Part shown: positions 25,496 through 33,372 of the stretch, piece after piece
Numbering within the stretch: the stretch's first letter is position 1
How the letters are laid out: every line of letters begins with the position of its first letter
Origin: Roseburia sp.
GTDB lineage: Bacteria; Bacillota; Clostridia; Lachnospirales; Lachnospiraceae
Length of the DNA stretch: 64,000 bases
Assembly: GCA_019421345.1 (NCBI GenBank)
Contig: JAHZFL010000013.1
Coordinates: forward strand, 25,099-89,098
Reading direction: 5' to 3'
Made by a program: the position numbers and the translations under genes
The notes under the pieces: model-generated
What the model was told of the DNA's origin: nothing
Seen by the model: only the letters and a program-made list of their open reading frames with translations
The model's database searches: none

Positions 25496-26989
25496 ATGAG
25501 AGAGAAGTATGAAAGTCTTTCTGCGATTGTGCTAAAAGACCTTGCAAAGGCAAGAGGATTGAAAAATGTTTCCGCCATGAAGAAAAGCGATTTGATAGAG
25601 CTGATGCTGGCAGAGGATGCACGGCAGGCAAAGGAGAAAAAGGAGACGTCCGGCGAGAGAGTACGCGAGAGCGGAGGACGTGAGACGGCAAGAGAGAGCA
25701 GTTCGCGCGAGGGCGGCAGAGAAGGTTCTCCAAGGGAAAATGTACGCGAGGGCGGCAGAGAGGGTTCTCCAAGGGAAAATGCGCGCGAGGGCGGCAGAGA
25801 GGGTTCTCCAAGGGAAAATGCGCGTGAGGGCGCAGCTTTTGATGAGACATTGATGAATTTAGACAGCGGGATTACGGCAAACGGCATTTTGGAGGTCATG
25901 TCGGATGGCTACGGCTTTATCCGCTGCGAAAATTATATGCCGGGAGAAAACGATGTTTATGTTTCTCCGTCTCAGATCCGCAAGTTCAATCTCAAGACAG
26001 GCGATATTGTCAGCGGCAATACACGCGTCAAGACACAGCAGGAAAAGTTTTCCGCCCTTCTTTATGTGACCTCGGTCAATGGGTATCATCCGGGTGTGGC
26101 GCAGCGGAGAAAGAATTTTGAGGATTTGACGCCGATTTTTCCAAACCGTAGGATTCGTCTGGAATATCCGGGCAGCAGCGTGGCGATGCGCATTGTCGAT
26201 CTTGTGTCCCCGATCGGTAAAGGACAGCGCGGCATGATCGTCTCGCAGCCAAAGGCGGGTAAGACGACGCTGCTTAAGGAGATCGCCAAGTCTGTGACGA
26301 TGGGTGATCCGAAGATGCACTTGATCATTCTTCTGATCGATGAGCGCCCGGAGGAGGTTACCGATATTAAGGAGGCGATTGAGGGAGAGAGCGTGGAGGT
26401 GATTTATTCCACCTTTGACGAGCTCCCAGAGCATCATAAGCGTGTTTCGGAGATGGTGATTGAGCGGGCAAAGCGTCTTGTGGAGCATGGCAAGGATGTG
26501 ATGATTCTGCTTGACAGCATTACGAGACTGGCGCGGGCGTACAATCTGACAGTTCCGCCAAGCGGACGTACCCTATCGGGCGGTCTTGATCCGGCGGCGC
26601 TCCATATGCCGAAGCGGTTTTTCGGAGCTGCCCGCAATATGCGTGAGGGGGGCAGCCTGACTGTGCTTGCGACGGCGCTCGTTGATACCGGAAGCAAGAT
26701 GGACGATGTGATTTTTGAGGAGTTTAAGGGAACCGGCAACATGGAGCTGGTGCTAGACCGTAAGCTCTCGGAAAAGCGCGTGTATCCGGCAATCGATATT
26801 GTAAAGTCTGGCACGAGAAGGGAAGATCTGCTTTTGACGGATGAGGAGCAGGAGGCGGTTGATATTATGAGAAAGGCGATCAACGGTATGCGTACGGATG
26901 AGGCAGTCGAAAATATTTTAAATATGTTCGCGCGCACGAGAACGAATCACGAGTATATCGGAATGGTCAAAAAGATGAAAATAATCTAA
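25496..26989 (+). CDS. rho: Transcription termination factor Rho with repeat-rich disordered insert
   Basis: 497 aa, against about 420-430 in many bacteria. A Rho_N domain (about 1-45) is followed by an Arg/Glu/Gly/Ser-rich disordered stretch (about 45-118). That stretch contains three tandem 13-residue units of the form EGGREGSPRENAR. The cold-shock RNA-binding domain follows (about 125-195), then the RecA-type motor with QPKAGKTTLLK, LLIDERPEEVTD and the R-loop region SGTRREDLL. Rho is the hexameric ATP-dependent RNA translocase that ends transcription. ATG 25496 has AAGGAG upstream. TATAAT at 25410-25415 may be its -10 box. Confidence 0.95.
   Translation: MREKYESLSAIVLKDLAKARGLKNVSAMKKSDLIELMLAEDARQAKEKKETSGERVRESGGRETARESSSREGGREGSPRENVREGGREGSPRENAREGGREGSPRENAREGAAFDETLMNLDSGITANGILEVMSDGYGFIRCENYMPGENDVYVSPSQIRKFNLKTGDIVSGNTRVKTQQEKFSALLYVTSVNGYHPGVAQRRKNFEDLTPIFPNRRIRLEYPGSSVAMRIVDLVSPIGKGQRGMIVSQPKAGKTTLLKEIAKSVTMGDPKMHLIILLIDERPEEVTDIKEAIEGESVEVIYSTFDELPEHHKRVSEMVIERAKRLVEHGKDVMILLDSITRLARAYNLTVPPSGRTLSGGLDPAALHMPKRFFGAARNMREGGSLTVLATALVDTGSKMDDVIFEEFKGTGNMELVLDRKLSEKRVYPAIDIVKSGTRREDLLLTDEEQEAVDIMRKAINGMRTDEAVENILNMFARTRTNHEYIGMVKKMKII
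25709..25825 (+). repeat. Three tandem 39-bp repeats inside rho
   Basis: Units start at 25709, 25748 and 25787 and differ at only a few bases. Each encodes 13 residues. The number of units could change by slippage without breaking the frame. Confidence 0.9.
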
Positions 26990-26995
26990 AAGGAC

Positions 26996-27024
26996 TTGCT
27001 TTTTTGGAAAGTCTGTGCTATAGT
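26996..27024 (+). promoter_or_regulatory. Promoter of rpmE
   Basis: -35 TTGCTT (26996-27001), 17-nt spacer, -10 TATAGT (27019-27024). It leaves a leader of about 120 nt before rpmE, long enough for an autoregulatory structure. Confidence 0.7.
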
Positions 27025-27150
27025 AAAAGCACTGTTTATTCGGGACTATCTCTTGCAGTAAGTATCATATGCGAATCGGGTATACGGGTACAAAGGGATT
27101 AGGAACAGGTGAGCTATTAATAACGATAAGATTTTAAAGAGGTGAAGATC

Positions 27151-27354
27151 ATGAGAGAAGGAATCCATCCAGATTACCATCAGGCAACTGTTACATGTAA
27201 CTGTGGCAATACATTTGTGACAGGCTCTACGAAAGAAAATATCCACGTTGAGATCTGCTCCAAGTGCCATCCGTTCTATACAGGACAGCAGAAGGCTGCA
27301 CAGGCTCGCGGACGTATTGACAAGTTCAATAAGAAATATGGTGTTCAGCAGTAA
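27151..27354 (+). CDS. rpmE: Ribosomal protein L31, zinc-binding form
   Basis: 67 aa. The Cys pairs (CNC near residue 16, CSKC near 36) identify the zinc-binding (C+) type A L31 that bridges the ribosomal subunits. The shorter start MREGIHPDYH (27151) matches the family N-terminus and has AGGTG upstream. The rho-rpmE-DUF1385-prmC-prfA order is conserved in Clostridia. Confidence 0.95.
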   Translation: MREGIHPDYHQATVTCNCGNTFVTGSTKENIHVEICSKCHPFYTGQQKAAQARGRIDKFNKKYGVQQ

Positions 27355-27373
27355 GCAAAGAACAGTTACAGAT

Positions 27374-27405
27374 AAGGTTGAGGTTGTTTAATCTCAACCT
27401 TTTTA
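27374..27405 (+). terminator. Intrinsic terminator after rpmE
   Basis: Stem AAGGTTGAG (27374-27382)/CTCAACCTT (27393-27401), a 10-nt loop, and a T run. Confidence 0.8.
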
Positions 27406-27437
27406 AAATCAGAGGATTTTTTTTCGGTCAAAGATAT

Positions 27438-28430
27438 ATGAGATATTCAGGAATTGGCGGTCAGGCTGTCATGGAGGGCGTAATGATGAAAAATCAGGAG
27501 CATTATGCCGTTGCCGTGCGTAAGCCTGACGGAGAGATTGTAGTGGAGGCTGCGGAATACAGCGGTCTTAGAATCAATAAGAAGATCAAAAATATACCGT
27601 TGCTGCGCGGTGTATTTAATTTTATAGAGGCTTTGACGCTGGGCATGAGAACATTGATGTTTTCGGCTTCTTTTTTTGAGGAGGAAGCAGAGAGCGGAGA
27701 GAAGGCTGCAAGCGGAGGAGAAAACGGCGCAGTGGAGCGTGGCGGCAAAAAGGAGAGGGGCAGTCAGACATCACAAGAGAAAAAGAGACGTGAGGACGTT
27801 GTGATCGGAGGAACCGTTGCATTTTCTGTTATTTTGGCGGTTGCTGTTTTTATGATACTGCCGTATATGCTCTCTACACTTTTTGCGCGTTTTGTTACAT
27901 CGCAGATGCTCCTTGCAGTGATCGAGGGCGTGATCCGTCTTGCGGTGTTCGTCGGATATGTCGGCGCGATTTCCTTGATGCCGGACATCCGTCGTGTATA
28001 TATGTATCACGGTGCGGAGCATAAGTGTATTAATTGCATTGAGCGCGGTATGGAGCTTACGGTGGAGAATGTGAGAAGGAGCTCGAAGGAGCATAAGCGC
28101 TGCGGAACAAGCTTTCTTCTCATCGTGATGCTGGTCAGTATCGTGTTTTTTATGTTTCTTCGTGTGGATAACGGCGTTTTAAGGCTGGTTCTTCGCGTAT
28201 TGCTGATTCCCTTCATCGCGGGTGTAGCCTATGAGTTTATCCGGCTTGCGGGACGCAGTGATAATGCGGTTGTTAATTTTTTGAGCAGACCGGGGATGTG
28301 GCTGCAGCGTTTAACGACGAGAGAGCCGGAGGATGCGATGATCGAGGTTGGCATTGCATCTGTTGAGGCAGTATTTGACTGGCGCTCGTATATCAAAGAA
28401 ATTCGCAGGGAAGGGCATGAGACGGTATGA
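27438..28430 (+). CDS. DUF1385 family membrane protein (YqhQ-like)
   Basis: 330 aa. The conserved opening YSGIGGQAVMEGVMMKN is followed by a membrane segment, a charged linker (about 95-125) and several hydrophobic helices. The HGAEHKCINCIERG motif of the family is present. The function is unknown. No good Shine-Dalgarno sequence is visible at ATG 27438; longer frames would run through the rpmE terminator. The stop codon overlaps the prmC start by 4 nt. Confidence 0.88.
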   Translation: MRYSGIGGQAVMEGVMMKNQEHYAVAVRKPDGEIVVEAAEYSGLRINKKIKNIPLLRGVFNFIEALTLGMRTLMFSASFFEEEAESGEKAASGGENGAVERGGKKERGSQTSQEKKRREDVVIGGTVAFSVILAVAVFMILPYMLSTLFARFVTSQMLLAVIEGVIRLAVFVGYVGAISLMPDIRRVYMYHGAEHKCINCIERGMELTVENVRRSSKEHKRCGTSFLLIVMLVSIVFFMFLRVDNGVLRLVLRVLLIPFIAGVAYEFIRLAGRSDNAVVNFLSRPGMWLQRLTTREPEDAMIEVGIASVEAVFDWRSYIKEIRREGHETV

Positions 28431-29254
28431 CATATCGGGAAGCATTTAGGCACGGAGAGAGCCTTCTTTTAGGGCAGGGGATCGAAGATGCAAAAACGGA
28501 CGCATGGCTGCTTCTTTCTATGGCATGCAAAATTGAGAGGAGCTTTTATTATCTGCATATGGAGGAGGAACTGCCGGAGGATCAGCTAAAGGGATACGAG
28601 ATCGCGCTCAAAAAGCGGGCAGAGCATGTTCCGCTTCAATATATCACGGGCGAGACGGAGTTTATGGGACTTCGGTTTAAGGTCAATTCGAGTGTACTCA
28701 TTCCAAGACAGGATACGGAGACGCTGGTGGAGGAGGCGCTCAAGGCGGTGAAGCCGGGAATGCGCGTGCTTGATCTGTGTACCGGATCGGGCTGTATTAT
28801 TATCAGTATTTTACACAATGTTGCGCAGGTAGACGGCTGTGCCGTAGATATTTCCAAGCAGGCGCTTAACGTGGCAAGAGAGAATGCAAAGAGAAACGAG
28901 GTGCATGCGGTATTTGAGCAGAGCGATCTGTTTGAGCGTGTGACAGGCACCTATGACGTGATCGTGTCAAATCCGCCGTATATTCCGTCTGCGGATATTT
29001 TAAATCTGATGCCGGAGGTACGGCTGTTCGAGCCGCCGGAGGCGCTCGACGGAAAAGAAGACGGGCTTTATTTTTACCGGAGGATCGCAGAGGAAGCAAA
29101 GGAATATCTGAATGCGGACGGAAGGATTTTTTTAGAGATTGGTTATGATCAGGGGAGCGCTGTTTCGGAATTGCTTATACAAGCTGGGTTTCAGGGCGTT
29201 TGTGTCATGAAAGACCTTGCGGGCAATGACAGGGTTGTGTGCGGAATGCTCTAA
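28427..29254 (+). CDS. prmC: Release factor glutamine N5-methyltransferase PrmC
   Basis: 275 aa. The N-terminal helical domain (about 1-75) precedes a SAM-binding fold with VLDLCTGSGCIIIS and the catalytic VSNPPYIP motif (about residue 183). PrmC methylates the Gln of the GGQ motif in RF1 and RF2. Its substrate RF1 is encoded 40 nt downstream, as in many bacteria. Confidence 0.95.
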   Translation: MTYREAFRHGESLLLGQGIEDAKTDAWLLLSMACKIERSFYYLHMEEELPEDQLKGYEIALKKRAEHVPLQYITGETEFMGLRFKVNSSVLIPRQDTETLVEEALKAVKPGMRVLDLCTGSGCIIISILHNVAQVDGCAVDISKQALNVARENAKRNEVHAVFEQSDLFERVTGTYDVIVSNPPYIPSADILNLMPEVRLFEPPEALDGKEDGLYFYRRIAEEAKEYLNADGRIFLEIGYDQGSAVSELLIQAGFQGVCVMKDLAGNDRVVCGML

Positions 29255-29294
29255 GACCGCAGCCGATCAATGACAGGGAAGGGGAGGATGCGTT

Positions 29295-30371
29295 ATGTTT
29301 GATAAACTGGAAGATCTGATTATTCGTTTTGAGGAATTGATGAGTGAGCTGAGCGAACCGGATGTGGCAAATAATCCGGAGCGTTTTCGCAGGCTGATGA
29401 AGGAGCAGAGTGATTTAAGTCCGATTGTTGAGACTTACAAGGAGTATAAGCAGTGTAAGCAAAATATTGAGGATTCTCTTGCAATGCTTGAGGAGGAGTC
29501 TGATGAGGAGCTGCGGGAGCTTGCCAAGGAGGAGTTAAACGAGGCAAAGAACCGCATCGAGGAGCTTGAGAAGGAGCTTAAAATTCTGCTCCTTCCCAAA
29601 GACCCGAACGATGATAAGAATGTTATCGTGGAGATTCGTGCGGGTGCAGGCGGTGATGAGGCGGCACTTTTTGCTGCAGAGATTTACCGTATGTATCAGC
29701 ATTACGCAGAGAGCAAAAACTGGAAAACCGAGCTGATGGAGGTCGACGAGACAGGTATCGGCGGCATGAAAAGCGTATCGTTTATGATCAACGGATCAGG
29801 CGCATATTCTGTGATGAAATATGAGTCGGGCGTGCATCGTGTGCAGCGTGTGCCGGAGACGGAGTCCGGAGGACGCATCCATACCTCAACGATCAGCGTA
29901 GCGGTAATGCCGGAGGCCGAGGAGGTAGAGGTTGAAATCGACGAGAAGGATATTCGTATTGATGTGATGCGTGCGTCAGGAAACGGCGGTCAGTGCGTCA
30001 ACACGACGGATTCTGCGGTGCGCCTGACGCATTATCCGACCGGTATTGTCGTATACAGCCAGACGGAGAAATCGCAGTTGCAGAATAAGGCAAAGGCGTT
30101 TGCGCTGCTTCGCGCAAAGCTTTATGATATGGAGTGTCAGAAGGCACATGACGCGGAGGCAGAGGCGAGAAGAAGTCAGATCGGTACCGGAGACCGCTCG
30201 GAAAAAATCCGTACCTATAATTTCCCGCAGGGACGCGTAACGGATCACAGGATCAATCTGACGCTTTATAAGCTGGATAAGATCATGAACGGTGATATTC
30301 AGGAGATTGTCGATGCATGTATTGCGGCGGACCAGGCAAAGAAGCTGAGCAACATGGAAAATGAAGGATAA
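29295..30371 (+). CDS. prfA: Peptide chain release factor 1
   Basis: 358 aa, full length. The codon-recognition region and the GGQ motif (residues 231-233, in SGNGGQCVNTTDSAVRL) are intact. RF1 reads UAA and UAG. The last 42 coding bases plus 3 nt are repeated exactly at 31284-31328. The present 3' end may thus have been rebuilt by insertion of the toxin-antitoxin segment. Confidence 0.97.
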   Translation: MFDKLEDLIIRFEELMSELSEPDVANNPERFRRLMKEQSDLSPIVETYKEYKQCKQNIEDSLAMLEEESDEELRELAKEELNEAKNRIEELEKELKILLLPKDPNDDKNVIVEIRAGAGGDEAALFAAEIYRMYQHYAESKNWKTELMEVDETGIGGMKSVSFMINGSGAYSVMKYESGVHRVQRVPETESGGRIHTSTISVAVMPEAEEVEVEIDEKDIRIDVMRASGNGGQCVNTTDSAVRLTHYPTGIVVYSQTEKSQLQNKAKAFALLRAKLYDMECQKAHDAEAEARRSQIGTGDRSEKIRTYNFPQGRVTDHRINLTLYKLDKIMNGDIQEIVDACIAADQAKKLSNMENEG

Positions 30372-30374
30372 AAG
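30330..30374 (+). repeat. Left 45-bp direct repeat (end of prfA)
   Basis: Identical to 31284-31328. Both start GACCAGGCAAAGAAG and cover the prfA stop codon. Five more matching bases follow after one mismatch. The two copies are 954 bp apart and bracket the toxin-antitoxin pair. Confidence 0.95.
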
Positions 30375-30437
30375 TCTTGATTTTACTGGTTTTCTTAAGA
30401 AAAATAAAAGATTGGGATATGATGATGAATATAGGTG

Positions 30438-30468
30438 TTGAAAAAAGAATATAATTATGACATAATTA
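30438..30468 (+). promoter_or_regulatory. Toxin-antitoxin promoter with overlapping operator
   Basis: -35 TTGAAA (30438-30443), 17-nt spacer, -10 CATAAT (30461-30466). The palindrome TAATTATG-A-CATAATTA (30452-30468) covers the -10 box, as expected for an antitoxin autorepression site. Confidence 0.75.
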
Positions 30469-30492
30469 ACCCATAGTTAGGAGGTGTTACTT

Positions 30493-30753
30493 ATGCCACA
30501 GATTATTCCAATTAAGGATTTAAAAAATACATCAGAGATTTCTGATATGTGTCACAAAGCAGAGGAGCCTATCTACATTACTAAAAATGGTTATGGCGAT
30601 ATGGTCATTATGAGTATGGAAATTTATGAGTCTACCATGAAAAAACTCACGATGTATAGAGATATTGAAATTTCTGAAAAGCAGATTGAGGCAGGTCAGG
30701 TAAGAGACGCCAGAACAGCACTCAGCGAAATGAGGGCAAAGTATGGATTATAA
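30493..30753 (+). CDS. Phd/YefM-family antitoxin
   Basis: 86 aa. The Phd/YefM opening is IIPIKDLKNTSEISDMC, followed by EPIYITKNGYGDMVIMSMEIYE, a DNA-binding and dimer fold. The charged C-terminus probably wraps the toxin. The stop lies inside the next gene (11-nt overlap), the usual antitoxin-toxin coupling. GGAGGTG is 7 nt before ATG 30493. A palindromic operator overlaps the -10 box. Confidence 0.9.
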   Translation: MPQIIPIKDLKNTSEISDMCHKAEEPIYITKNGYGDMVIMSMEIYESTMKKLTMYRDIEISEKQIEAGQVRDARTALSEMRAKYGL

Positions 30754-31054
30754 ATTAGTTATATCAGAATATGCAAATGAATTGCTTAATAGTCTGATAT
30801 ATTATCTGGTCTATCGTTTAAAAAACGAGCAAGCTGCAAAACATTTATTAGATGGTATTGATAGTATATATGACAGACTAGTAATTAATCCTTTTCAATT
30901 CCCTGTTAGTAGAGATCGTTGTCTGGCGAATAGGGGTTATCATGAAGCAGTTGTTCCACAGATGGACTATGTCGTCATTTTTGATGTGAGAGAAGCAGTT
31001 GTAAATGTGGTTGGTGTTTTTCATCAATTGGAAAATTATCAGAGTAGGTTATAA
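30743..31054 (+). CDS. RelE/ParE-superfamily toxin
   Basis: 103 aa. The fold pattern is YKLVISEYANELLNSLIYY, then a basic central segment, YHEAVVPQMDYVVIFDV and a C-terminal strand with VVGVFHQLENYQSRL. This matches the RelE/ParE plasmid-stabilisation fold. It may be a ribosome-dependent RNase (RelE) or a gyrase poison (ParE); the sequence does not decide by eye. It overlaps its antitoxin gene by 11 nt. Confidence 0.85.
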   Translation: MDYKLVISEYANELLNSLIYYLVYRLKNEQAAKHLLDGIDSIYDRLVINPFQFPVSRDRCLANRGYHEAVVPQMDYVVIFDVREAVVNVVGVFHQLENYQSRL

Positions 31055-31283
31055 TGGGACAATGTAAGATTATCGAAAAATACAGGCTGCTTTTTATAAT
31101 GTGAGGTTCTGTTGGATAAATGCTATGGAACTGTCAGATTTTGTATTGATAGCATTGGCTGGGTGGTAATGGATGCTTTTGTTTCGTGCCTGCTTTGGCA
31201 GAGGTATATGCTCTGAGCCTGTTTGTGGAATAGAGGCAACTGTTACGAGCCTATAAACCTGGAGGTCTTTGTTCTGCACATCC
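31055..31283 (+). other. Non-coding tail of the inserted toxin-antitoxin segment
   Basis: I see no gene. The composition differs from the flanks (T- and G-rich). It joins the toxin gene to the right-hand prfA repeat and may hold remnants of the donor locus. Confidence 0.4.
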
Positions 31284-31328
31284 GACCAGGCAAAGAAGCT
31301 GAGCAACATGGAAAATGAAGGATAAAAG
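31284..31328 (+). repeat. Right 45-bp direct repeat (duplicate end of prfA)
   Basis: An exact copy of 30330-30374 without the rest of prfA. The sequence after it (a hairpin terminator at 31385-31422) probably followed prfA before the insertion. Confidence 0.95.
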
Positions 31329-31384
31329 ACTTGAAGATGTGTTTTTTCAGAAGCCGGGTGTGATAAAAACAATAAAAATATGAT

Positions 31385-31423
31385 AAAGACGGGTTTGGAC
31401 ATGTGTCCTCACTCGTCTTTTGT
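31385..31423 (+). terminator. Intrinsic terminator, probably the original prfA terminator
   Basis: Outer stem AAAGACG (31385-31391)/CGTCTTT (31414-31420) with an inner stem GGACA (31397-31401)/TGTCC (31404-31408), then TTTTG. Confidence 0.75.
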
Positions 31424-31425
31424 TA

Positions 31426-31462
31426 ATATAAGAGTGTCTCGCGGCGCGTGGCACTCGTTGTT
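31426..31462 (+). repeat. Dispersed palindromic repeat, family A, copy 3
   Basis: 37 nt, ATATAAGAGTGTCTCGCGGCG and onwards, with GAGTG/CACTC outer arms. It begins about 4 nt after a terminator, as other copies do. Confidence 0.75.
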
Positions 31463-31679
31463 TTTGGAGTGGGCTTGGATGCACGGTTATCCCCTTTTGA
31501 GGGTGACGTATGTATTTCTCCTGCTGAAAATTATGATATATGTGGCGCAATGGATATTCCAACTATGAAAATAGGAGTATGCTTGTAAGAATCAGCAAAA
31601 AAAAGAATTTTACGGAAGTGATAATAGGATATGTTTATTTGAAATTGTTGGAATGAAAATCTGGTGATATAAAAAAGAA

Positions 31680-31708
31680 TTGTGGAATCTAGATAATTAT
31701 GTTACAAT
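31680..31708 (+). promoter_or_regulatory. Relic promoter of the dead antitoxin copy
   Basis: -35 TTGTGG (31680-31685), 17-nt spacer, -10 TACAAT (31703-31708). The TAATTATG half of the functional operator at 30452 is still present at about 31694-31701. Confidence 0.5.
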
Positions 31709-31737
31709 CGCGTACAAAGAAAGAGGGGGTGTGTTTT

Positions 31738-31881
31738 ATGCAACAGATTAGACCGATCAAAGATTTGTGAAATATAAATGCTAGATCAGATGTATGCCAT
31801 GCGGTAATAGAGGATGCCATTTTGTGTTTGGATGAAACGCCTTATCGTGGTTCTGTCAGAAGGGCAGGAGCGTTTGCTTAG
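31738..31881 (+). pseudogene. Decayed Phd/YefM antitoxin copy
   Basis: Translation starts MQQIRPIKDL, then a TGA stop at 31768-31770, then continues in frame as NINARSDVCHAVIED. This matches the functional antitoxin at 30493 (MPQIIPIKDLKNTSEISDMC) for about 25 residues. After that the frame diverges and ends at TAG 31879. No toxin partner is visible. A GGGGGTG ribosome-binding site and a promoter relic remain upstream, so this was once a working copy. It lies outside the prfA direct repeats. Confidence 0.7.
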
Positions 31882-31997
31882 TTACAGGAAGTAATGGGCT
31901 GTGTTTTTACCGTATAGAGGTCATTGCGTGGGATTTGGCACATCGCTAAAAAAAGAGACGATCTGTATGAGGAGCGGAAGTGAAAGGGGATAAAAAA

Positions 31998-33005
31998 ATG
32001 GCAAATGTTGCAAATGTTTATACGGCGTCCGGAACGCGTTATGATGAGATGAGATACCATCGGGTTGGAAGAAGCGGTTTAAAATTTCCGGCGGTTTCGC
32101 TGGGGCTGTGGCAGAATTTTGGGAGCAGGGACAGCTATGAAAACAGCAGGGAGATGTGCAGGACGGCGTTTGATCTGGGGATTACGCAGTTTGACCTTGC
32201 CAATAACTACGGACCGGTCTATGGAAGTGCGGAGGAAACATTTGGAAAAATCATGGAGGCGGATTTTCGTCCGTATCGGGACGAGTTGGTGATCACATCA
32301 AAAGCCGGATACGATATGTGGGACGGACCGTATGGAAACTGGGGCAGCAGGAAATATCTGATGGCAAGTCTTGACCAGAGCCTAAAGCGCATGAAGTTGG
32401 ACTATGTCGATATTTTTTATCATCACAGAATGGACCCGGAGACGCCGCTGGAGGAGACAATGCAGGCGCTTGCAGATATTGTGCGAAGCGGAAAAGCACT
32501 GTATGCAGGCGTTTCCAATTATGATCTGGAATATACAAAGAGAGCGGCAGAGCTTTTAAAGGAGTTGCACTGTCCGTTTATCGTAAACCAGAGAAGATAC
32601 TCGATATTCGACCGCACGATTGAGGAGGACGGCGTCAAGAAGTACTGTAAGGAAGCGGGAATCGGAATTATTGCGTTTAGTCCGCTGGCGCAGGGAATTT
32701 TGTCAGACAAATATCTGCATGGAATTCCACAGGAGAGCCGAATCGGAAAGGGATCGCGGTATCTGAATCAAACGGCGCTCACAGAGGAGAAGATGAAAAA
32801 GGTGGAGGCGCTCAATGAGCTGGCGCAGCAGCGTGGCCAGACGCTGGCGCAGATGGCATTAGCGTGGGTGCTGAAAGATGATGAGGTCTGCTCGGTGTTG
32901 ATCGGAGCGTCAACACCGGAGCAGATTCGTGAGAATGCTGCGATTGTCGGCGCTCCTGCTTTTTCCGAGGAGGAGCTTTGTAATATTGAGAGGATTTCCC
33001 GGTAA
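31998..33005 (+). CDS. Aldo/keto reductase (YghZ-like)
   Basis: 335 aa. The AKR barrel shows the tetrad regions DLANNYGP (Asp, Tyr), VITSKAGYD (Lys) and FYHHRMDPETP (His). The C-terminal NADPH site SVLIGASTPEQIRENAA is present. The N-terminus MRYHRVGRSGLKFP resembles the YghZ/Kv-beta-like group that reduces L-glyceraldehyde-3-phosphate and related aldehydes. ATG 31998 has AGGGGA upstream; a GTG at 31980 is a weaker alternative. It is followed by its own terminator, so it is monocistronic. Confidence 0.92.
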   Translation: MANVANVYTASGTRYDEMRYHRVGRSGLKFPAVSLGLWQNFGSRDSYENSREMCRTAFDLGITQFDLANNYGPVYGSAEETFGKIMEADFRPYRDELVITSKAGYDMWDGPYGNWGSRKYLMASLDQSLKRMKLDYVDIFYHHRMDPETPLEETMQALADIVRSGKALYAGVSNYDLEYTKRAAELLKELHCPFIVNQRRYSIFDRTIEEDGVKKYCKEAGIGIIAFSPLAQGILSDKYLHGIPQESRIGKGSRYLNQTALTEEKMKKVEALNELAQQRGQTLAQMALAWVLKDDEVCSVLIGASTPEQIRENAAIVGAPAFSEEELCNIERISR

Positions 33006-33113
33006 GCTATTTCAGGCAGAAGAAGTACCTTATCAAAAGATGGGGAATTGAATCATGGGGAAGCAGTTGAATGCTGTCACGAAAGAACTGATCAATAAAG
33101 CCCTTCAAGCGAA

Positions 33114-33160
33114 AAAAGATACTGTGTTACCGATAAAAAGGGAACACAGTATCTTTTGCG
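33114..33160 (+). terminator. Intrinsic terminator after the aldo/keto reductase
   Basis: A perfect 15-bp stem (33114-33128 with 33143-33157), a 14-nt loop, and A/T-rich outer ends that let it work in either direction. Confidence 0.85.
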
Positions 33161-33223
33161 TGTGTCTGATATTGTACAGCATGGATCATTGCACATAAGG
33201 GCAGTCAGGACCAAGCTGTTCAT

Positions 33224-33360
33224 TTAAGAGATTTTGTAAAATTCAGCGCTCAAATCAGAACCTTTTGCGAGACAGTCCATGATTTGCTCCGCTTGAGCAT
33301 GGCTGCTCATTTCACATTTATATGTGTCCGTAATTTTTTCGCAGAGATTTTTAAAACGTC
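33224..33360 (-). pseudogene. Possible gene remnant downstream of the GDPD gene
   Basis: On the minus strand a protein-like stretch of 44 residues, including CEMSSHAQAEQIMDCLAKG, runs from just after a TGA to TAA at 33224-33226. Its composition looks coding, but only a 28-aa frame has an ATG and there is no ribosome-binding site. It may be the 3' end of a lost gene. The rest of 33006-33372 holds the terminator above and nothing else I can support. Confidence 0.25.
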
Positions 33361-33372
33361 ACTCCTGACATC

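Noticed and set aside
25709..25825. Regularly spaced repeats resembling a small CRISPR array
   Set aside because: The 39-bp units are contiguous without spacers and lie in frame inside rho.
31092..31283. Insertion sequence remnant between the toxin gene and the right prfA repeat
   Set aside because: No transposase fragment or matching terminal inverted repeats can be seen.
33055..33198. Small + strand frame after the aldo/keto reductase (MGKQLNAVTKELINK and onwards)
   Set aside because: It has only a weak ribosome-binding site and runs through a perfect 15-bp terminator stem, so translation is unlikely.
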